Source: Lachnospiraceae bacterium
GTDB taxonomy: Bacteria > Bacillota > Clostridia > Lachnospirales > Lachnospiraceae
Reading direction: 5' to 3'
Length of the DNA stretch: 64,000 bases
Assembly: GCA_910574805.1 (NCBI GenBank)
Contig: CAJTCV010000011.1
Location: forward strand, 62,001-126,000
The position numbers were made by a program, and so were the translations under genes. Below the pieces are notes generated by a model, which worked only from the letters and a program-made list of their open reading frames with translations, was not told the origin of the DNA and ran no database searches. Positions 1 through 9,278 of this stretch are shown here, piece after piece; the first letter of the stretch is position 1; the number at the start of each line of letters is the position of its first letter.

Positions 1-98
1 GCGATATGGTCATGTGGTCCGTGGTGGCGCTGATATGCGGTCTTCTGCTGATGGTGCTGGGGTTCGTATCCTGTAAGAGAGACAAAGGAGGGCGCTGA
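1..98 (+). CDS. C-terminal end of a membrane-anchored protein (partial)
   Basis: Only the last 32 codons are in the window (frame starting at base 3, stop TGA 96-98). They encode one hydrophobic segment (VVALICGLLLMVLGFV) followed by a short basic tail CKRDKGGR, the usual end of a single-pass or multi-pass membrane protein. The stop is one base before the ATG of the next gene, and AAAGGAGG at 84-91 inside this frame serves that gene, so the two are probably co-transcribed. Function cannot be read from this fragment. Confidence 0.6.
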   Translation, partial: DMVMWSVVALICGLLLMVLGFVSCKRDKGGR

Positions 99-99
99 T

Positions 100-1164
100 A
101 TGAAGAGCAAAAACAGATGGCGTGGCCTGTTTGCCGGTCTTTTGTCCCTGTGCATGGCAGTCTCGTTTTGCCCGGTACAGAGCAGGGCGGCAGAAGGAGA
201 TGCCTATACGTATTCTGTTACATTCTATGCCGGTAACCATGGGCATTTCGGAGGAAATGCAGGGGTGGACGTATATCCCGGAGCTCCTGGAGTCAGGACG
301 GAGAACAGAGGTTCGACACTGGTGGTCAGCGGTCTGCCCTACGGTTCCCGGGTAAGTATCAATGCGCAGCGGACTACAGAGCTGGATACGGAAAAATACT
401 ATGTCCGCGGCGTCCGCAAAAGCGGCACGGACAACAGCGAGGCGCAGGTGGGCGAGCCCTCTTTTGAGGTAACAGCGGATCAGGATTATGTGGTTGCATA
501 CGGGATCCGGGGCAATCTGGTGGAATATACTGTCAATTATCAGGATGGAAACGGCAATACCCTGAGAGAAAGCGAGACCTACCGGGGCAATGCCGGCGAC
601 TATATGGTAGTGGCATATCTGTACATTGAGGGCTATCAGCCCCAGGCCTACAATCTGGGGAGGACCCTGTCCGATAATGCGGCGCAGAATGTATTCACCT
701 TTGTATATACTCCTGTGAGGACCGGAGGCGGCGGAACCGGGGGAGGCGGAGCGGAACCTGCGCCTGCGCCGGGAGGCGGGGAGACGCCGCCTGCAGCGGA
801 AGCGGTCACTCCGCCTGCGGCAGAGGCAGTACCGGCGCCGGGAGCGCCCGCTGCCGCTGAAGCAGGCGGGGCAGACGCACCGGGCGGAGAAGCCGGAGTA
901 CCGGGAGGAGCTCCCGGCGTAGAGGTTCCGGATGAAGATGTCCCGCAGACAGACGAACCGGAAGAATTCCGGAATCTGGATGATGAAGAGGTGCCGCTGG
1001 CAGGTGCGGAAGATGACAGTGAGTCATCGGAGAACACCCGCAATATCATGGGAGCGGCAGTGATCGCCGGGATCGGCGGGGCTGCGCTCATCGGACTTCT
1101 TATTTTCTGGCTGAAGAGACGGAAGAAGAATCAGGAAGAAGACGAAGAAAGAGACAACACATAA
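100..1164 (+). CDS. Secreted, membrane-anchored MucBP/InlB-repeat-like surface protein
   Basis: 354 aa. Signal peptide at about 1-31 (basic start, hydrophobic core, SRAAEG cleavage region). Residues about 37-140 look like an InlB/Flg_new-type beta domain (YSVTFYAGNHGHFGG). Residues about 141-208 match MucBP-like repeats (VNYQDGNGNTLRESETY). A low-complexity Gly/Pro/Ala/Glu stalk follows (about 208-300), then one transmembrane helix (about 316-337) and a charged cytoplasmic tail KRRKKNQEEDEE. There is no LPXTG motif, so anchoring is by the helix rather than by sortase. RBS AAAGGAGG at 84-91. Likely a cell-surface adhesin or pilin-like stalk protein; ligand unknown. Confidence 0.7.
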   Translation: MKSKNRWRGLFAGLLSLCMAVSFCPVQSRAAEGDAYTYSVTFYAGNHGHFGGNAGVDVYPGAPGVRTENRGSTLVVSGLPYGSRVSINAQRTTELDTEKYYVRGVRKSGTDNSEAQVGEPSFEVTADQDYVVAYGIRGNLVEYTVNYQDGNGNTLRESETYRGNAGDYMVVAYLYIEGYQPQAYNLGRTLSDNAAQNVFTFVYTPVRTGGGGTGGGGAEPAPAPGGGETPPAAEAVTPPAAEAVPAPGAPAAAEAGGADAPGGEAGVPGGAPGVEVPDEDVPQTDEPEEFRNLDDEEVPLAGAEDDSESSENTRNIMGAAVIAGIGGAALIGLLIFWLKRRKKNQEEDEERDNT

Positions 1165-1182
1165 TATCAGGAAAGAAAACTG

Positions 1183-1250
1183 CCTGCCGGAAGCGCAGCA
1201 AAGGATCCTCCCGGATCCTCCTGCCGTGCGCTCCGGCAGGTATTTTTTTC
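1183..1250 (+). terminator. Rho-independent terminator after the surface protein
   Basis: The arm CCTGCCGGAAGCGCA (from 1183) is mirrored by TGCGCTCCGGCAGG (1227-1240) and followed by TATTTTTTTC. The long GC-rich stem with a T tract ends the first transcription unit before the binding-protein gene at 1331. Confidence 0.85.
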
Positions 1251-1330
1251 AGTGGAAACAGGGCATCATGTGTGTTAAAATAGCTCATGTAAGCAGAATT
1301 TACAGCGTGTTATAAAGGAGATCACACAGG

Positions 1331-2491
1331 ATGTCTTTATCAGAATACCATGAAAACGGCACAGACAGGAAGAAGTTGCCGGGCCGGGTCCCTGTACTTC
1401 TGCTGCTGGCGGCTATCTCCTGCGGGAGTATGGAACTGACCGGCTGCAGTGCGGGAGGAGAAGGGGCGGAAGAGATATCCCGGACAGTGTCTGAAACAGA
1501 CGGGGCGGAAGCGCAGGAGCGCAGTGCCGTATCAGATGCGGTCCGGTTCGACCGGATGCTGGACGGATACGAGCCGCAGAAGGACCGGTATAATTTTCAT
1601 TTTACATATAAAATGGTTCATCCCTGGTGGGATGCGGTGGCCCTGGGGATGGAGGATGCGGCAAAGCAGTATGAGGCCATGGGCATCACGATTGAGTATG
1701 AATATCTCGCGCCTGACAGTGCGTCTGCCCAGGATCAGGTGCGCCGTCTGAATGAGGCTTCCGGGCGGGGCTTTGACGTTATCGGCGTGGATGTGGCGGA
1801 TGTGGATATCATCACGCCGGTGATCAATCAGATCATGGAAGAGGGGCAGAAGGTTATGACCTTCTCCAGTTCCGATGCGCCGAAGGAGGACGGATGCAGC
1901 CGGATTGCCTACGTGGGTAATACGCATAATTATGAGGACGGCGCAGAACTCACGGAAGCACTCTGTGCGAAGCTGGGCCACCATGGGAAGGTTGCGCTTC
2001 TGGTGGGGGTGGAAGGGGCGCCCTGCCATGAACAGCGGGCAATGGGAGCACAGGATGTGATCGCGAAATATCCGGGTATGGAGCTGGTGGAGATCGCATA
2101 CGATGAGGATACAGTGGAAAAGTCCTGTGCCTTTACGAAAGAATTTCTGGCGGAGCACGATGATCTTGCAGGGATCATCTGCTGCAATATGAGCAATCCG
2201 GTGGGAGCTGCCAGAGCGGTTCTGGAGGCAGGGCGGGAGGAAGAGATCGTGATTGTGGGGATGGACCATGATCAGGAGGCGCTCGGGTATCTCCGGGACG
2301 GTGTCATCTATGCCCTGGGAGTACAGGATTGTTATTCCATCGGATTTGATACGGTTCAGGTGGCGATCCGGATCGCGGATGGACAGCTTCCGGGGGAAGC
2401 TTATCCGGAGAAGACAGAAGAGACTACGACGGTCATCTATCAGGACGGTGCGGCCATGATGCTCCGAACCCTGTACGGTGAGTACGATTGA
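1331..2491 (+). CDS. Periplasmic-binding-protein-like sugar-type lipoprotein
   Basis: 386 aa. A long N-terminus (about 20 residues, polar and basic) precedes a hydrophobic stretch and a lipobox LTGC (Cys39), so it should be a membrane-anchored lipoprotein. The remainder is a type 1 periplasmic binding fold: HPWWDAVALGMEDAAKQY near the start, a middle VDVADVDIITPVINQI segment and a late GMDHDQEALGYLRDGVI segment, as in ribose/galactose-type binding proteins. RBS AAGGAG at 1315-1320. No ABC permease or ATPase follows. Instead a hybrid histidine kinase begins 18 bases downstream, so this is more likely a ligand sensor for the kinase (LuxP/LuxQ or TorT/TorS-like logic) than a transport component. 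Ligand unknown. Confidence 0.8.
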   Translation: MSLSEYHENGTDRKKLPGRVPVLLLLAAISCGSMELTGCSAGGEGAEEISRTVSETDGAEAQERSAVSDAVRFDRMLDGYEPQKDRYNFHFTYKMVHPWWDAVALGMEDAAKQYEAMGITIEYEYLAPDSASAQDQVRRLNEASGRGFDVIGVDVADVDIITPVINQIMEEGQKVMTFSSSDAPKEDGCSRIAYVGNTHNYEDGAELTEALCAKLGHHGKVALLVGVEGAPCHEQRAMGAQDVIAKYPGMELVEIAYDEDTVEKSCAFTKEFLAEHDDLAGIICCNMSNPVGAARAVLEAGREEEIVIVGMDHDQEALGYLRDGVIYALGVQDCYSIGFDTVQVAIRIADGQLPGEAYPEKTEETTTVIYQDGAAMMLRTLYGEYD

Positions 2492-2509
2492 GAATGACAG
2501 GAGCAGAAT

Positions 2510-5500
2510 ATGGATCAGCAGAAAAGACAGACAGTCACGTATGCTGTATGGGGAGGAATGGTCATTGCGGTGATTCTTCTTCTGAGTACGGTGTGGGTGA
2601 CCAGCAGCGCGCGGGTGGGGACCAGACAGGCGGTGGACCAGGTCAGTGAATTTTATCTGGAGGAGCTGGCGGGGCGCAGGGCTGAAGTGGTTACAGACGA
2701 ACTGAAGACGCATTTCACCTATATGGAAAATGCGCTCGGCATTCTGGAGGACAGGGACCTGGAATCCCAGGAGTCGCTGCGCCGTTTTCTGGGGAGGATC
2801 AAAAAGCTCTATGATGTGGACCGGTTTGTCCTGGTGGATGAGAACGGGATCGTATACACCGAGCACAGCACCGTCTCCGGACTCAGCAGGTACAGCTTTC
2901 TGTCTGAGGAACTCACCGGGCCGGTGGTCCGTACGTCGAATCTGTACGGAGCCAGGAAGCAGGTGATTCTGGCAGTCCCGGTGGAGGATATCCGTTTTCA
3001 GGGAGCGCGGATCAAGGTGTGCTTTACCCAGGTAAATATTGATGAGATGCTCAGCTCACTGACACTGAAGACCAGCAATACTGAGACCTGGTGCAATCTG
3101 TATTATCAGAACGGCGAGAGCCTGACCGACGACGCATTCGGCAACCTTCCGGAGGGAAGTAATCTTCTGACTGCACTTCTGGAGGCGGATATGGGGAATA
3201 CCGACGGATATGAGCAGTTGAAAGGGGACTTTGCAGAGGGAAGAAAGGGACATCTCTCTTTTACTTATCAGGGATCTCAGGAGGATCTCTGTTATGTTCC
3301 GGTGGAAGGGACCGGCTGGATGCTGACGGTTCTGATCCGGGACAATGTGATCAGCGACCAGATCAGTTCCATCAGTTCCGGCATGATCAGCCGCGGTACC
3401 ATCCAGATTATTATCACGGTGATTGTGATGCTGGCGGTGTTCCTCATGCTGATCCATCAGTCCAGAAAGAATGCGGAGGCGCTTCTCCTGCAGGAGAAGG
3501 AAGATGGAGCCAGGATCCGTGCCGCCTATGATCAGATCGGGCGGGAACAGACGGCGATGGAGAATATCCATACGGCCATGGGCTCCGGGCGGTGGAGTAT
3601 GGAGTTTGATGAGCATGGGGAGATGGTCTCCTGTACCTGGTCAGATGTATTCCGCCGTATGCTGGGATATGAGAATGAGGAAGATTTTCCGGACCGGCTG
3701 GAGTCCTGGTCTGACCTGCTCCATGAAGAGGATAAGGAGTGGGTGATCCGGGAATACTGGGATACCGTGAAGGATTATACGGGTGTGAAGACTTATGACG
3801 TGGAGTACCGTCTTCATACCAGGCATGCCGGATGTCGGTGGTTCCATGCGGCCGGCCGGCTGTCCCGGCGTGAGGACGGCTCACCCATCACTTTTGTGGG
3901 ACTTTTTCTGGACATCGATGATGAGAGGAAGATGGAGGAGCGCCTGGAACGACAGAAAATCGATCTGCAGGATGCCCTGGCAGCGGCGCAGCACGCGAAC
4001 CGGGCCAAGACCACGTTCCTGAACAACATGTCCCATGATATCCGGACCCCCATGAATGCAATTATCGGCTTTACCTCTCTGGCAGCGGCGCATATTGACA
4101 ATAAGGAGCAGGTGCAGGATTATCTGGCCAAGATCACCACGTCCAGCAATCATCTGCTGAGCCTGATCAATGATGTTCTGGACATGAGCCGTATCGAGAG
4201 CGGAAAAGTGAAGATCGAGGAAAAGGAGACTTCCCTGCCGGAGATCATGCATGACCTGAAGACGATCGTGCAGGCGGATATCACATCCAAACAGCTGGAA
4301 TTTTATATTGATACGGCGGATGTGATCAATGAACATGTGCTGTGCGACAGGCTCCGGCTGAATCAGGTGCTTCTGAATCTTCTGAGCAATGCCATGAAGT
4401 TCACCGGGCCCGGCGGTATCGTGAGTGTGCGCATTCTGCAGAAGGGCAATGCGCCGGAGGGCTTCGCGTCCTATGATTTCCAGATCCGGGATACCGGCAT
4501 CGGGATGAGTCCGGAATTTCTGGAGCATGTCTTTGAGCCCTTTGAACGGGAGCGGACCAGTACGGTCAGCGGGATCCAGGGGACCGGGCTGGGGATGGCA
4601 ATCACCCGCAATATCGTGGATATGATGGGAGGCACCATATCCGTCGTCAGTGAGGTGGGAAAGGGAACCGCCTTCACAGTTTCTCTTCAGTTCCGAACCT
4701 GCGACGGTCCTGTGAGACAGGAGGCCATACCGGAGCTCAACGGTCTGAGGGCGCTGGTGGCGGATGACGATTTTAATACCTGCTCCAGTGTAACCAAGAT
4801 GCTCGCTACCATCGGCATGCGTCCGGACTGGACCACCTCCGGCAAGGAAGCGGTGCTGCGCGCGAAGCTGGCGGAGGAACAGGATGACGCTTATGCGGCA
4901 TATATCATAGACTGGCTGATGCCGGATATGAACGGGGTGGAAGTGGTGCGCCGGATCCGCGGGATCATCGGAGATGAGACGCCGATCATCATTCTCACCG
5001 CCTATGACTGGTCTGATATTGAAGAAGAGGCGCGGGAAGCGGGCGTTACCGCATTCTGTTCCAAACCGATTTTCCTGTCAGAGCTGCGGGAACTTCTGGA
5101 GTCTCCCTTTGCCGCCCCGGGTGCGGAAGAGGATGTGCAGGAGGATACAGCGTCCTTTACAGGGAAGAAGATCTTCCTGGTGGAGGACAATGAGCTGAAT
5201 CAGGAGATTGCGGTGGAGATTCTGAAAGAAGAAGGGTTTGCGGTGGATGTGGCAGATGACGGTTCTGTCGCAGTGGAGAAGCTGAAGGAGACAAAGCCTG
5301 GACAATATGATGTGATCCTCATGGACATCCAGATGCCGATCATGAACGGCTTTGAGGCCACGAGGCAGATCCGTGCTCTGGACATTCCGGGCATTTCGGA
5401 TCTTCCCATCATCGCCATGACTGCCAATGCTTTTGACGAAGACCGTAAGGCGGCGCTGGAGGCAGGGATGAACGGGCATATTGCGAAGCCCATTGACGTT

Positions 5501-5542
5501 CCGAAGCTTCTCGCCCTTTTAAAAGAGATTCTGAAGAGATAG
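2510..5542 (+). CDS. Hybrid sensor histidine kinase with two receiver domains
   Basis: 1010 aa. TM helix about 11-31, extracytoplasmic Cache-like sensor region about 34-290, second TM about 293-315, PAS fold about 350-470, HisKA with phospho-acceptor His509 in NNMSHDIRTPMNAIIGF, HATPase with N box LLNLLSNAMKF and G boxes DTGIGMS and GTGLGMA. Two receivers follow: REC1 with Asp801 (IIDWLMPDMNG) and REC2 with Asp939 (ILMDIQMPIMNG). No HPt or DNA-binding output domain is present. It lies directly after a sugar-type binding lipoprotein that probably docks on its outer domain. The output partner is not in the window. Confidence 0.93.
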   Translation: MDQQKRQTVTYAVWGGMVIAVILLLSTVWVTSSARVGTRQAVDQVSEFYLEELAGRRAEVVTDELKTHFTYMENALGILEDRDLESQESLRRFLGRIKKLYDVDRFVLVDENGIVYTEHSTVSGLSRYSFLSEELTGPVVRTSNLYGARKQVILAVPVEDIRFQGARIKVCFTQVNIDEMLSSLTLKTSNTETWCNLYYQNGESLTDDAFGNLPEGSNLLTALLEADMGNTDGYEQLKGDFAEGRKGHLSFTYQGSQEDLCYVPVEGTGWMLTVLIRDNVISDQISSISSGMISRGTIQIIITVIVMLAVFLMLIHQSRKNAEALLLQEKEDGARIRAAYDQIGREQTAMENIHTAMGSGRWSMEFDEHGEMVSCTWSDVFRRMLGYENEEDFPDRLESWSDLLHEEDKEWVIREYWDTVKDYTGVKTYDVEYRLHTRHAGCRWFHAAGRLSRREDGSPITFVGLFLDIDDERKMEERLERQKIDLQDALAAAQHANRAKTTFLNNMSHDIRTPMNAIIGFTSLAAAHIDNKEQVQDYLAKITTSSNHLLSLINDVLDMSRIESGKVKIEEKETSLPEIMHDLKTIVQADITSKQLEFYIDTADVINEHVLCDRLRLNQVLLNLLSNAMKFTGPGGIVSVRILQKGNAPEGFASYDFQIRDTGIGMSPEFLEHVFEPFERERTSTVSGIQGTGLGMAITRNIVDMMGGTISVVSEVGKGTAFTVSLQFRTCDGPVRQEAIPELNGLRALVADDDFNTCSSVTKMLATIGMRPDWTTSGKEAVLRAKLAEEQDDAYAAYIIDWLMPDMNGVEVVRRIRGIIGDETPIIILTAYDWSDIEEEAREAGVTAFCSKPIFLSELRELLESPFAAPGAEEDVQEDTASFTGKKIFLVEDNELNQEIAVEILKEEGFAVDVADDGSVAVEKLKETKPGQYDVILMDIQMPIMNGFEATRQIRALDIPGISDLPIIAMTANAFDEDRKAALEAGMNGHIAKPIDVPKLLALLKEILKR

Positions 5543-5587
5543 AAGATCCCGCCGTGCATCGGTTTCCAATGCACGACGGGATCTTTT
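5543..5587. terminator. Bidirectional terminator between convergent kinase and dapL genes
   Basis: AAGATCCCGCCGTGCAT and ATGCACGACGGGATCTT form a nearly perfect inverted repeat with a short loop. It is flanked by A-rich sequence on one side and TTTTC on the other, so it can stop transcription from both directions between the two convergent genes. Confidence 0.85.
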
Positions 5588-5594
5588 CAGGCAT

Positions 5595-6800
5595 TTATCC
5601 GAAAAGCTTTTCAAAGCGCTCCATGGCTTCTACGGTCTTCTCATAAGTGCCGAAAGCAGTCAGGCGGAAGAAATTCTTTCCGTTTTCACCGAAGCCGGCG
5701 CCCGGTGTGCCGACCACCTGGATATTCCGGAGCAGATAGTCAAAGCAGCTCCAGGAATCCATTCCCCCTGGGCATTCAAACCAGATATAAGGGGAGTCGA
5801 TGCCGCCGAAGAAACGGATCTGCAGCTTCGTCAGGGTATCTGCGATCACTTTGGCATTTTTCTTGTAATATTGGATGTTCTCCTGGCACTCCCGAATTCC
5901 TTCCTCCGAGAATACGGCCTCTGCGCCCTTCTGTACGATGTAGGAAGTGCCGTTGAATTTGGTGCACTGGCGGCGGTTCCACATGGCGTTCAGTGAGAGC
6001 TCTGCGCCGTTGGAGGCTGTGAATTTCAGCTCCTTTGGAACTACCGTGTAGCCGCACCGGGTGCCGGTGAAGCCTGCGGTCTTGGAGAGGGAGCAGAACT
6101 CGATGGCACATCTTCTGGCGCCGGGAATGGCGAAGATGCTCCGGGGAAGCTCCGGATCCGAGATAAAGGCTTCATAGGCGGAATCAAACAGGATCACGGC
6201 GTCATTTGCCAGAGCATAATCCACCCACGCTTTAAGCTGCTCTCTGTTATAGCATGCTCCGGTGGGATTGTTGGGAGAGCACAGATAGATGATGTCCGCA
6301 TGTTGTCCGGGATCCGGCATGGGCAGGAAATGGTTTCCGGCATTGCCGTCTATATAGGTCACGGTATTCCCGCACATGAGGTTGGTGTCCACATAAACCG
6401 GGTAGACCGGATCCGGGATCAGGATCACATTGCCGGGTCCGAACAGGTCGGTGATGTTGCCGGTGTCGCTCTTGGCGCCGTCAGAGACGAAGATGTCCGT
6501 CAGATCCACCTCCACGCCGTTTCTTTTATAATAAGCAGCTATGGCGGCTCTTGTAGCCTCGTAGCCCTGTTCCGGACCGTAGCCTTTGAAGGTCTCGGCG
6601 GAAGCCATGGCGTCCACGCCGTCATGGAGCGCCTGAAGGACGGTCTTCCCAAGGGGCTTTGTCACATCTCCGATGCCGAGCCGGATGATCTGCGCGCCTT
6701 TTTCAGGGTTTTCTTCCATATAGGCGGCTGTCCGGTGGGCGATCTCGGAGAACAGATAGCTTTCCTTGAGTTTCAGGTAATTCTCATTTAATCTGGGCAT
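5595..6800 (-). CDS. dapL: LL-diaminopimelate aminotransferase
   Basis: 401 aa PLP-dependent fold-type I aminotransferase that makes LL-2,6-diaminopimelate from tetrahydrodipicolinate in one step, bypassing the acylated intermediates, for lysine and peptidoglycan. The N-terminus (MPRLNENYLKLKESYLFSEI) and RLGIGDVTKPL are typical of DapL. Substrate and cofactor motifs include DPVYPVYVDTN and SPNNPTGA. The Schiff-base lysine is Lys240 in SLSKTAGFTGTRCG. RBS AAAGGAATGATATAA precedes the ATG. Together with dapF at 52.3 kb it completes the late DAP branch in this window. Confidence 0.95.
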   Translation of the reverse strand: MPRLNENYLKLKESYLFSEIAHRTAAYMEENPEKGAQIIRLGIGDVTKPLGKTVLQALHDGVDAMASAETFKGYGPEQGYEATRAAIAAYYKRNGVEVDLTDIFVSDGAKSDTGNITDLFGPGNVILIPDPVYPVYVDTNLMCGNTVTYIDGNAGNHFLPMPDPGQHADIIYLCSPNNPTGACYNREQLKAWVDYALANDAVILFDSAYEAFISDPELPRSIFAIPGARRCAIEFCSLSKTAGFTGTRCGYTVVPKELKFTASNGAELSLNAMWNRRQCTKFNGTSYIVQKGAEAVFSEEGIRECQENIQYYKKNAKVIADTLTKLQIRFFGGIDSPYIWFECPGGMDSWSCFDYLLRNIQVVGTPGAGFGENGKNFFRLTAFGTYEKTVEAMERFEKLFG

Positions 6801-6840
6801 TTATATCATTCCTTTCCTGTGCAGGTCATTTGTCAGGAGT

Positions 6841-6870
6841 ATTTTAGCAAATGGAATGTGAAAGTGTCAA
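6841..6870 (-). promoter_or_regulatory. Sigma-A-type promoter of dapL
   Basis: On the minus strand: TTGACA (6865-6870), 18-bp spacer, TAAAAT (6841-6846) preceded by TGC (extended -10). It lies about 40 bases upstream of the dapL ATG. Confidence 0.7.
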
Positions 6871-6914
6871 TTGCCTGGGGGAGAACCGTAAATTTTATGG
6901 TGCGGAGGATCTCA

Positions 6915-7646
6915 TCAGAGATTCTTCTTTTTATATACGAAGAACAGGGCGGCAGCGGTGAACAGAGACAGGTAGAGGAACAGGAGCGGGATGCCGGTGA
7001 GGACCGGGGGCTGCCCGGAAGCGATGGCCCGGACCATGCGGCTGGTCTGGGAGAGCGGGAGGGCGGCGATAAATTCCCGGGCTCCGCGGGGGATGTTGTC
7101 CGTGGAGAAAAAGGTGTTGCACAGGTAGGCCATGGGCATGATGAAATAGTTGGAAAAGCGCGGCACATCCGCGTGGTTCCGGGCGAGAAAGGACACGACG
7201 ATTCCCATGGAAGAGAAGACCGCACCGTTCAGGAAGAGGATGAAGAAGGAGAGCAGGTTAAAATGAAGTCCTGTCCTGACTGGTAATACCAGCAGCAGGA
7301 TGATGCCTCCTGCATAGATGCCTCTTAAGGCTCCGGCGATGATCTGGCCGGCGATGAACTGCCAGAGGGGAGTGGGGGAGATGATGACCTGGTCAAAGGC
7401 CTTCTCATAGAGGCGCTGGACGTTCAGATTCTGGGCAATGGCGTTAAAGCTGCCGTTCATGGTGGTGAGCGAGATCACGCCCGGAATCAGGAAATAGAGA
7501 TAGGGCTGCCCGTTCATGGTGGTGCGGATCCCCCAGCCGAAGACGATCAGGTACATAAGAGGGGCGATCATGGCGGCCAGCGTGATGCGCGAAAAATCCC
7601 GGACAAATTCTCTCCATTTTTCCCATAAGATAGTGATAATCCCCAT
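6915..7646 (-). CDS. ABC-2 type exporter permease
   Basis: 243 aa with about six transmembrane helices and the ABC-2 membrane domain pattern (MYLIVFGWGIRTTMNGQPYL, SFLARNHADVPRFSNYFIMP). I chose the ATG at 7646 because AGGAGG sits 8 bases before it; the longer reading frame up to 7868 overlaps the ATPase gene and has no family similarity. It is the third gene of a leftward operon cbiL - ATPase - permease, starting 70 bases after the ATPase stop. Substrate unknown. The cbiL linkage points to tetrapyrrole or cobalt metabolism, but this is only context. Confidence 0.85.
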   Translation of the reverse strand: MGIITILWEKWREFVRDFSRITLAAMIAPLMYLIVFGWGIRTTMNGQPYLYFLIPGVISLTTMNGSFNAIAQNLNVQRLYEKAFDQVIISPTPLWQFIAGQIIAGALRGIYAGGIILLLVLPVRTGLHFNLLSFFILFLNGAVFSSMGIVVSFLARNHADVPRFSNYFIMPMAYLCNTFFSTDNIPRGAREFIAALPLSQTSRMVRAIASGQPPVLTGIPLLFLYLSLFTAAALFFVYKKKNL

Positions 7647-7716
7647 GATCATATCCTCCTGTGCTGTGATCTGCCTGCCGGATATCTGTACCGGATCAGG
7701 GTACATGGTGCCGGAT

Positions 7717-8553
7717 TCAGATGAGATGCCTTCCGGACCGTTCCACGAAGACGTCCTCCAGAGTGGTATCCCGAAGGGTGCAGGTCCCCTGAAGACCGGA
7801 CAGGCAACGGATGGCTTCCTCCCTCCGGGAGAAATAGCGGCTGCGGATGCCTTCTGTATGCAGCTCATCCACAGCGAAAGCGCCCAGCTTTTCGATCAGA
7901 TGTGCAGGGGTGTCCACGTCCTCCAGCCTGCCGTCGTGCATCAGGGCCACCCTGTGGCACAGAGACTGCGCTTCTTCCATGTAGTGCGTGGTCAGAAGGA
8001 TCGTAAGCCCCTGTTCGTTCAGGCGGCGCAGAAGACCCCACATCTGTCTCCGGGAGATGGCATCCATGCCGGCGGTAGGTTCGTCCAGCAGGAGGATCTC
8101 CGGCTCTGTCAGGAGAGCGCGGCAGACCATGAGTCTGCGTTTCATCCCTCCGGAGAGTTTCCGGACGGTCTTGTGCCGGTGTTCGGTCAGTCCGGCGAAG
8201 CGAAAGAGCTCTTCCGTGCGGGAGCGGATCTGCCGCACCGGGAGGAAATACAGACGCCCCTGGTATTCCATGATCTCATCCATATCCATGTCCTGACGCA
8301 TGGAATATTCCTGAGTGATGACACTGATCTTCCGTTTAAGATCCTGCCTGCTCCTTGTGAGACGCTCTCCGTCGATGCGGATCTCTCCGGAGGTGGGCAG
8401 AAGGAGGGTGGACAGCATGCTGATGGTGGTGGTCTTGCCGGCTCCATTGGGGCCCAGAAGTCCGAAAAATTCGCCGGATCCGATCGTCAGGCTGATGGAA
8501 TCCACGGCGGCATGTCCCTCAAAAAGCCGGGTCAGATGTATAAGTCCGATCAT
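7717..8553 (-). CDS. ABC exporter ATP-binding protein
   Basis: 278 aa DrrA/CcmA-like ATPase. Walker A GPNGAGKTTT near residue 35, ABC signature KLSGGMKRRL, Walker B ILLLDEPTAGMD and H-loop TTHYMEEA are all present, so it should be catalytically competent. A C-terminal segment (about 230-278) resembles the DUF4162-type tail of drug and antibiotic exporters. It starts one base after the cbiL stop codon, so it is translationally coupled to cbiL, and it pairs with the permease downstream. Confidence 0.93.
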   Translation of the reverse strand: MIGLIHLTRLFEGHAAVDSISLTIGSGEFFGLLGPNGAGKTTTISMLSTLLLPTSGEIRIDGERLTRSRQDLKRKISVITQEYSMRQDMDMDEIMEYQGRLYFLPVRQIRSRTEELFRFAGLTEHRHKTVRKLSGGMKRRLMVCRALLTEPEILLLDEPTAGMDAISRRQMWGLLRRLNEQGLTILLTTHYMEEAQSLCHRVALMHDGRLEDVDTPAHLIEKLGAFAVDELHTEGIRSRYFSRREEAIRCLSGLQGTCTLRDTTLEDVFVERSGRHLI

Positions 8554-8554
8554 G

Positions 8555-9244
8555 TCAGGTACGCGGTTCTTTGGCGATGATCAGGGAGTAGTAGCCGGCA
8601 TCCTCCGGGATCGATGCAGTTCCGCGGTAGATCCGTTCCTGCTCCATGCCGCAGTTTTCCACCATAACCACATCCCTGCCGCTTTTTTGCAGAATCTCCT
8701 TTACCTGTCCCATCTTTTTCCCGGATTTCATAAGGACGTAGGTTCCGGGCATGGTCAGGCTGTCGTCCAGACGATGGACCGCGGGCACCACATGAAGCTG
8801 CTCGTTCCATTCCACCAGCGGGGTGTTCGTGCGCGCGGCTGCGGCGCAGAAGGATGTGATGCCGCTGACCAGGCAGGTCTCATAGCCGCGTGCGGCGATG
8901 CGCTTCTGTACATACAGGTAGGTGGAATAGATCGTCGGATCTCCCAGAGTCAGGAAGACGACGTTCTGGCCGTTTTTCAGACAGGCCTCCAGGGTATCGG
9001 CGGCCCTGTCGTGATTCCGTTCCATTTCCTCCCGGTCGTGGGTCATGGGCATGGCTACAGGGATCAGTGTCTTGCAGGCCAGCTCCGGGACCGCCTGCAC
9101 TGCGATCTGATAGGCGACGGTCTCAGTAGCAATGGCGCCGGGAAGGGCGATGATCTCATTTTCCCGGATAAGACGTACGGTTTTTAATGTCATAAGTTCC
9201 GGATCTCCGGGGCCGACCCCGGCTCCGTACAGAATTCCTTTCAT
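8555..9244 (-). CDS. cbiL: Cobalt-precorrin-2 C20-methyltransferase
   Basis: 229 aa SAM-dependent tetrapyrrole methylase of the anaerobic cobalamin pathway. The hallmark GVGPGDPELMTLKTVR loop is at the N-terminus. LTLGDPTIYSTY and SGITSFCAAAARTNTPL fit the CobI/CbiL subgroup (C-20 methylation of cobalt-factor II). Start at 9244 chosen because AAAGGAG precedes it at ideal spacing and the conserved domain begins there; the frame extends upstream to 9418 without homology and across the promoter. It leads a three-gene operon with an ABC-2 exporter and is divergent from a cobalamin riboswitch. Confidence 0.9.
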   Translation of the reverse strand: MKGILYGAGVGPGDPELMTLKTVRLIRENEIIALPGAIATETVAYQIAVQAVPELACKTLIPVAMPMTHDREEMERNHDRAADTLEACLKNGQNVVFLTLGDPTIYSTYLYVQKRIAARGYETCLVSGITSFCAAAARTNTPLVEWNEQLHVVPAVHRLDDSLTMPGTYVLMKSGKKMGQVKEILQKSGRDVVMVENCGMEQERIYRGTASIPEDAGYYSLIIAKEPRT

Positions 9245-9278
9245 AAGCTGTCTCCTTTGTGAAAAAATATATGTGTTT

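Noticed and set aside
1532-2866. 444-aa frame on the minus strand over the binding-protein and kinase genes
   Set aside because: It is opposite two genes with clear families, has no RBS or family motif, and reads like low-complexity His/Arg/Leu antisense of GC-rich coding sequence.
6915-7868. Longer form of the ABC-2 permease
   Set aside because: The extra 74 residues overlap the ATPase gene and have no homology; AGGAGG points to the ATG at 7646.
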